From Lepturacanthus savala (Eukaryota; Chordata; Actinopteri; Scombriformes; Trichiuridae), in the NCBI GenBank assembly GCA_030544235.1, contig CM060474.1, forward strand, positions 3,070,001 through 3,134,000: a stretch of 64,000 bases of DNA, written 5' to 3'. The notes under the pieces were generated by a model, which searched no databases, was not told where the DNA came from, and worked only from the letters and a program-made list of their open reading frames with translations. This document shows, in pieces, positions 62,758 to 64,000 of this stretch; the stretch's first letter is position 1, and every line of letters begins with the position of its first letter. The position numbers and the translations under genes are program-made.

Positions 62758-64000
62758 GTGGGTTTGACTTCAGATCATCTATTTACACATCGGGCACTCA
62801 AACATTTATAAAGCCATCAACATCAGGAACATCCATCCAGGAGGACTGCAATATCCACTTGTGTTCCATCAGACTGTTGCAAAATAGTCTGCTCCCACTT
62901 TCTTGTAAAACATTAGGAAACTGATTAGTGTATCATATCCAATAATTCCCATCACTTCAGAGAGCTTTGATAGAATAACTGGGCCAGGCATAAAAATATA
63001 TTGGTGGCTGTTAAAGGGATAGTTTGGTATGTTTGACATGAATCTGTACAGCATCCCTATCATCAATGTCCTACACTCACACTGACTTACCTCCGACGGT
63101 GTCCTGTGAGCTGAGTTCTGGTGCAGTTCTGGTCAAAACCAAAGTAGTCTGGTAGTCTGCCTTTGTCTTCTTATGTTTTTCATTTACACAGACATTCCTC
63201 TTCTCTTTCATTACACCTTGCTCTTATATGTTACCAAACTATCCGGGTAATAATAGCAGTATAATTTTTACTGATCACCAAATCACACTCAGACATACAA
63301 ACACACACTTTGGTATATATGTGTGTTTGTGTGGATGCTTCAGTTCCTGCAGTTGTAATCTCATCTGTTCTCTGACAAGCTGCAGGAAGAGATTATTTAT
63401 ATCTCAGCTGACACACGACACTCTCCACCACTGAGGCTTTTATTTTGTCCAGGCTGCTCTGTTTTAAATGTTAACCAACCACTTATGAACTACAGCTTTT
63501 TTTCTTTACACTTGAATAAACCTTTACAATAAAGTGGTTATTAAGACCACACAAAGACCAGGAATACATCTGGGGTGTATCCCTGGGATTGGCTCCAGCA
63601 GACCCCTGCGACCTTAATGACAAATAAGCGGGTATAGAAGATGAATGAATGAATGTTTACTGAGAACCTAAGACCTGAGATCAGAACAGAGATGTTGCAG
63701 CAAAAGTTGAGTTTTTCATGTAGTTTTGTGGTTCATTTCTGCCACGAAATGTTGAGGATGGACATGACTGATGTTGATGTTTAAATACCATCACTTTGCT
63801 TTTAATGCTGCTGCTTCACCTTTTAACATTCAGCTCAGTTCAGAGAAATGTATTTATCATGCAGGGGGGAAGAATTCATTTGTAGTCAACAACATATGTA
63901 ATTATAATAAATAATAATGAACCGGTCAATGAAACACAACAAAAGGTCTGAGGCATCATAATAATAATAGGATAAGGCATAATGATACAACTATGCATGC
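62758..64000 (+). other. bicd1: bicd1 intron 5 (partial, to window edge)
   Basis: No exon recognised after exon 5. Contains the family B tail at 63,568 and ATA-rich sequence at the end. The next exon, expected to start VEREK-like, is off window. Confidence 0.5.
63568..63656 (+). repeat. Family B repeat, tail fragment with GAAT microsatellite
   Basis: TCTGGGGTGTATCCCTGGGA, TTGGCTCCAGCAGACCCCTG and AAGCGGGTATAGAAGATGAA, ending in GAAT repeats, the usual 3' end of the family. Confidence 0.55.

Overview
The window looks like a stretch of teleost fish nuclear DNA. It carries parts of three vertebrate genes with spliced, GT-AG bounded exons separated by AT-rich introns. Those introns are packed with families typical of fish genomes: Tc1/mariner, hAT, piggyBac, pogo-like, L2 and L1 fragments, tRNA-promoter SINEs and very long CA/TG microsatellites. 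The three genes (TMPO, STRAP, BICD1) all map to human chromosome 12, which supports the calls. The species cannot be named from this sequence.

Layout. (1) About 1-22,653, minus strand: the 5' part of tmpo (thymopoietin/LAP2). Four coding exons encode residues 1-213, with the LAP2-N domain and the LEM domain; the 3' exons lie beyond the left edge. Its introns hold a nested transposon pair at 1,021-2,895, an L2 LINE carcass, a complete Tc1 element with an intact 340-residue transposase (8,221-9,824), a broken second Tc1 copy and a hAT transposase remnant. (2) 22,654-24,445: a short gap holding the GC-rich tmpo promoter and the strap 3' UTR. (3) 24,446-31,762, minus strand: a complete nine-exon strap (WD-repeat protein, 330 aa). 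(4) 31,763-34,889: a divergent strap/bicd1 promoter interval with a LINE 3' end and microsatellites. (5) 34,890 to the right edge, plus strand: the first five coding exons (355 aa) of bicd1, a dynein-dynactin cargo adaptor. The gene is dominated by a 24.5 kb first intron that contains a 3.0 kb hAT element, an internally deleted piggyBac element, an L1 fragment, a second non-LTR reverse transcriptase fragment and large simple repeats. The gene runs off the right edge.

Function. The three genes act separately: LAP2 at the inner nuclear membrane and chromatin, STRAP as a scaffold in TGF-beta signalling and SMN-complex assembly, and BICD1 in minus-end-directed microtubule transport. Nothing suggests a joint pathway; they are syntenic neighbours.

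The most unusual features are in the mobile DNA. A hAT element starts 13 bp after the bicd1 exon 1 splice donor, flanked by a perfect 8-bp duplication and containing a foldback element. A TTAA-flanked element sits inside a pogo-like element. A piggyBac element keeps both ends and both terminal coding segments but has lost its catalytic core. One interspersed family occurs about fifteen times in both orientations. I found no CRISPR array, operon, prophage or other previously undescribed system.
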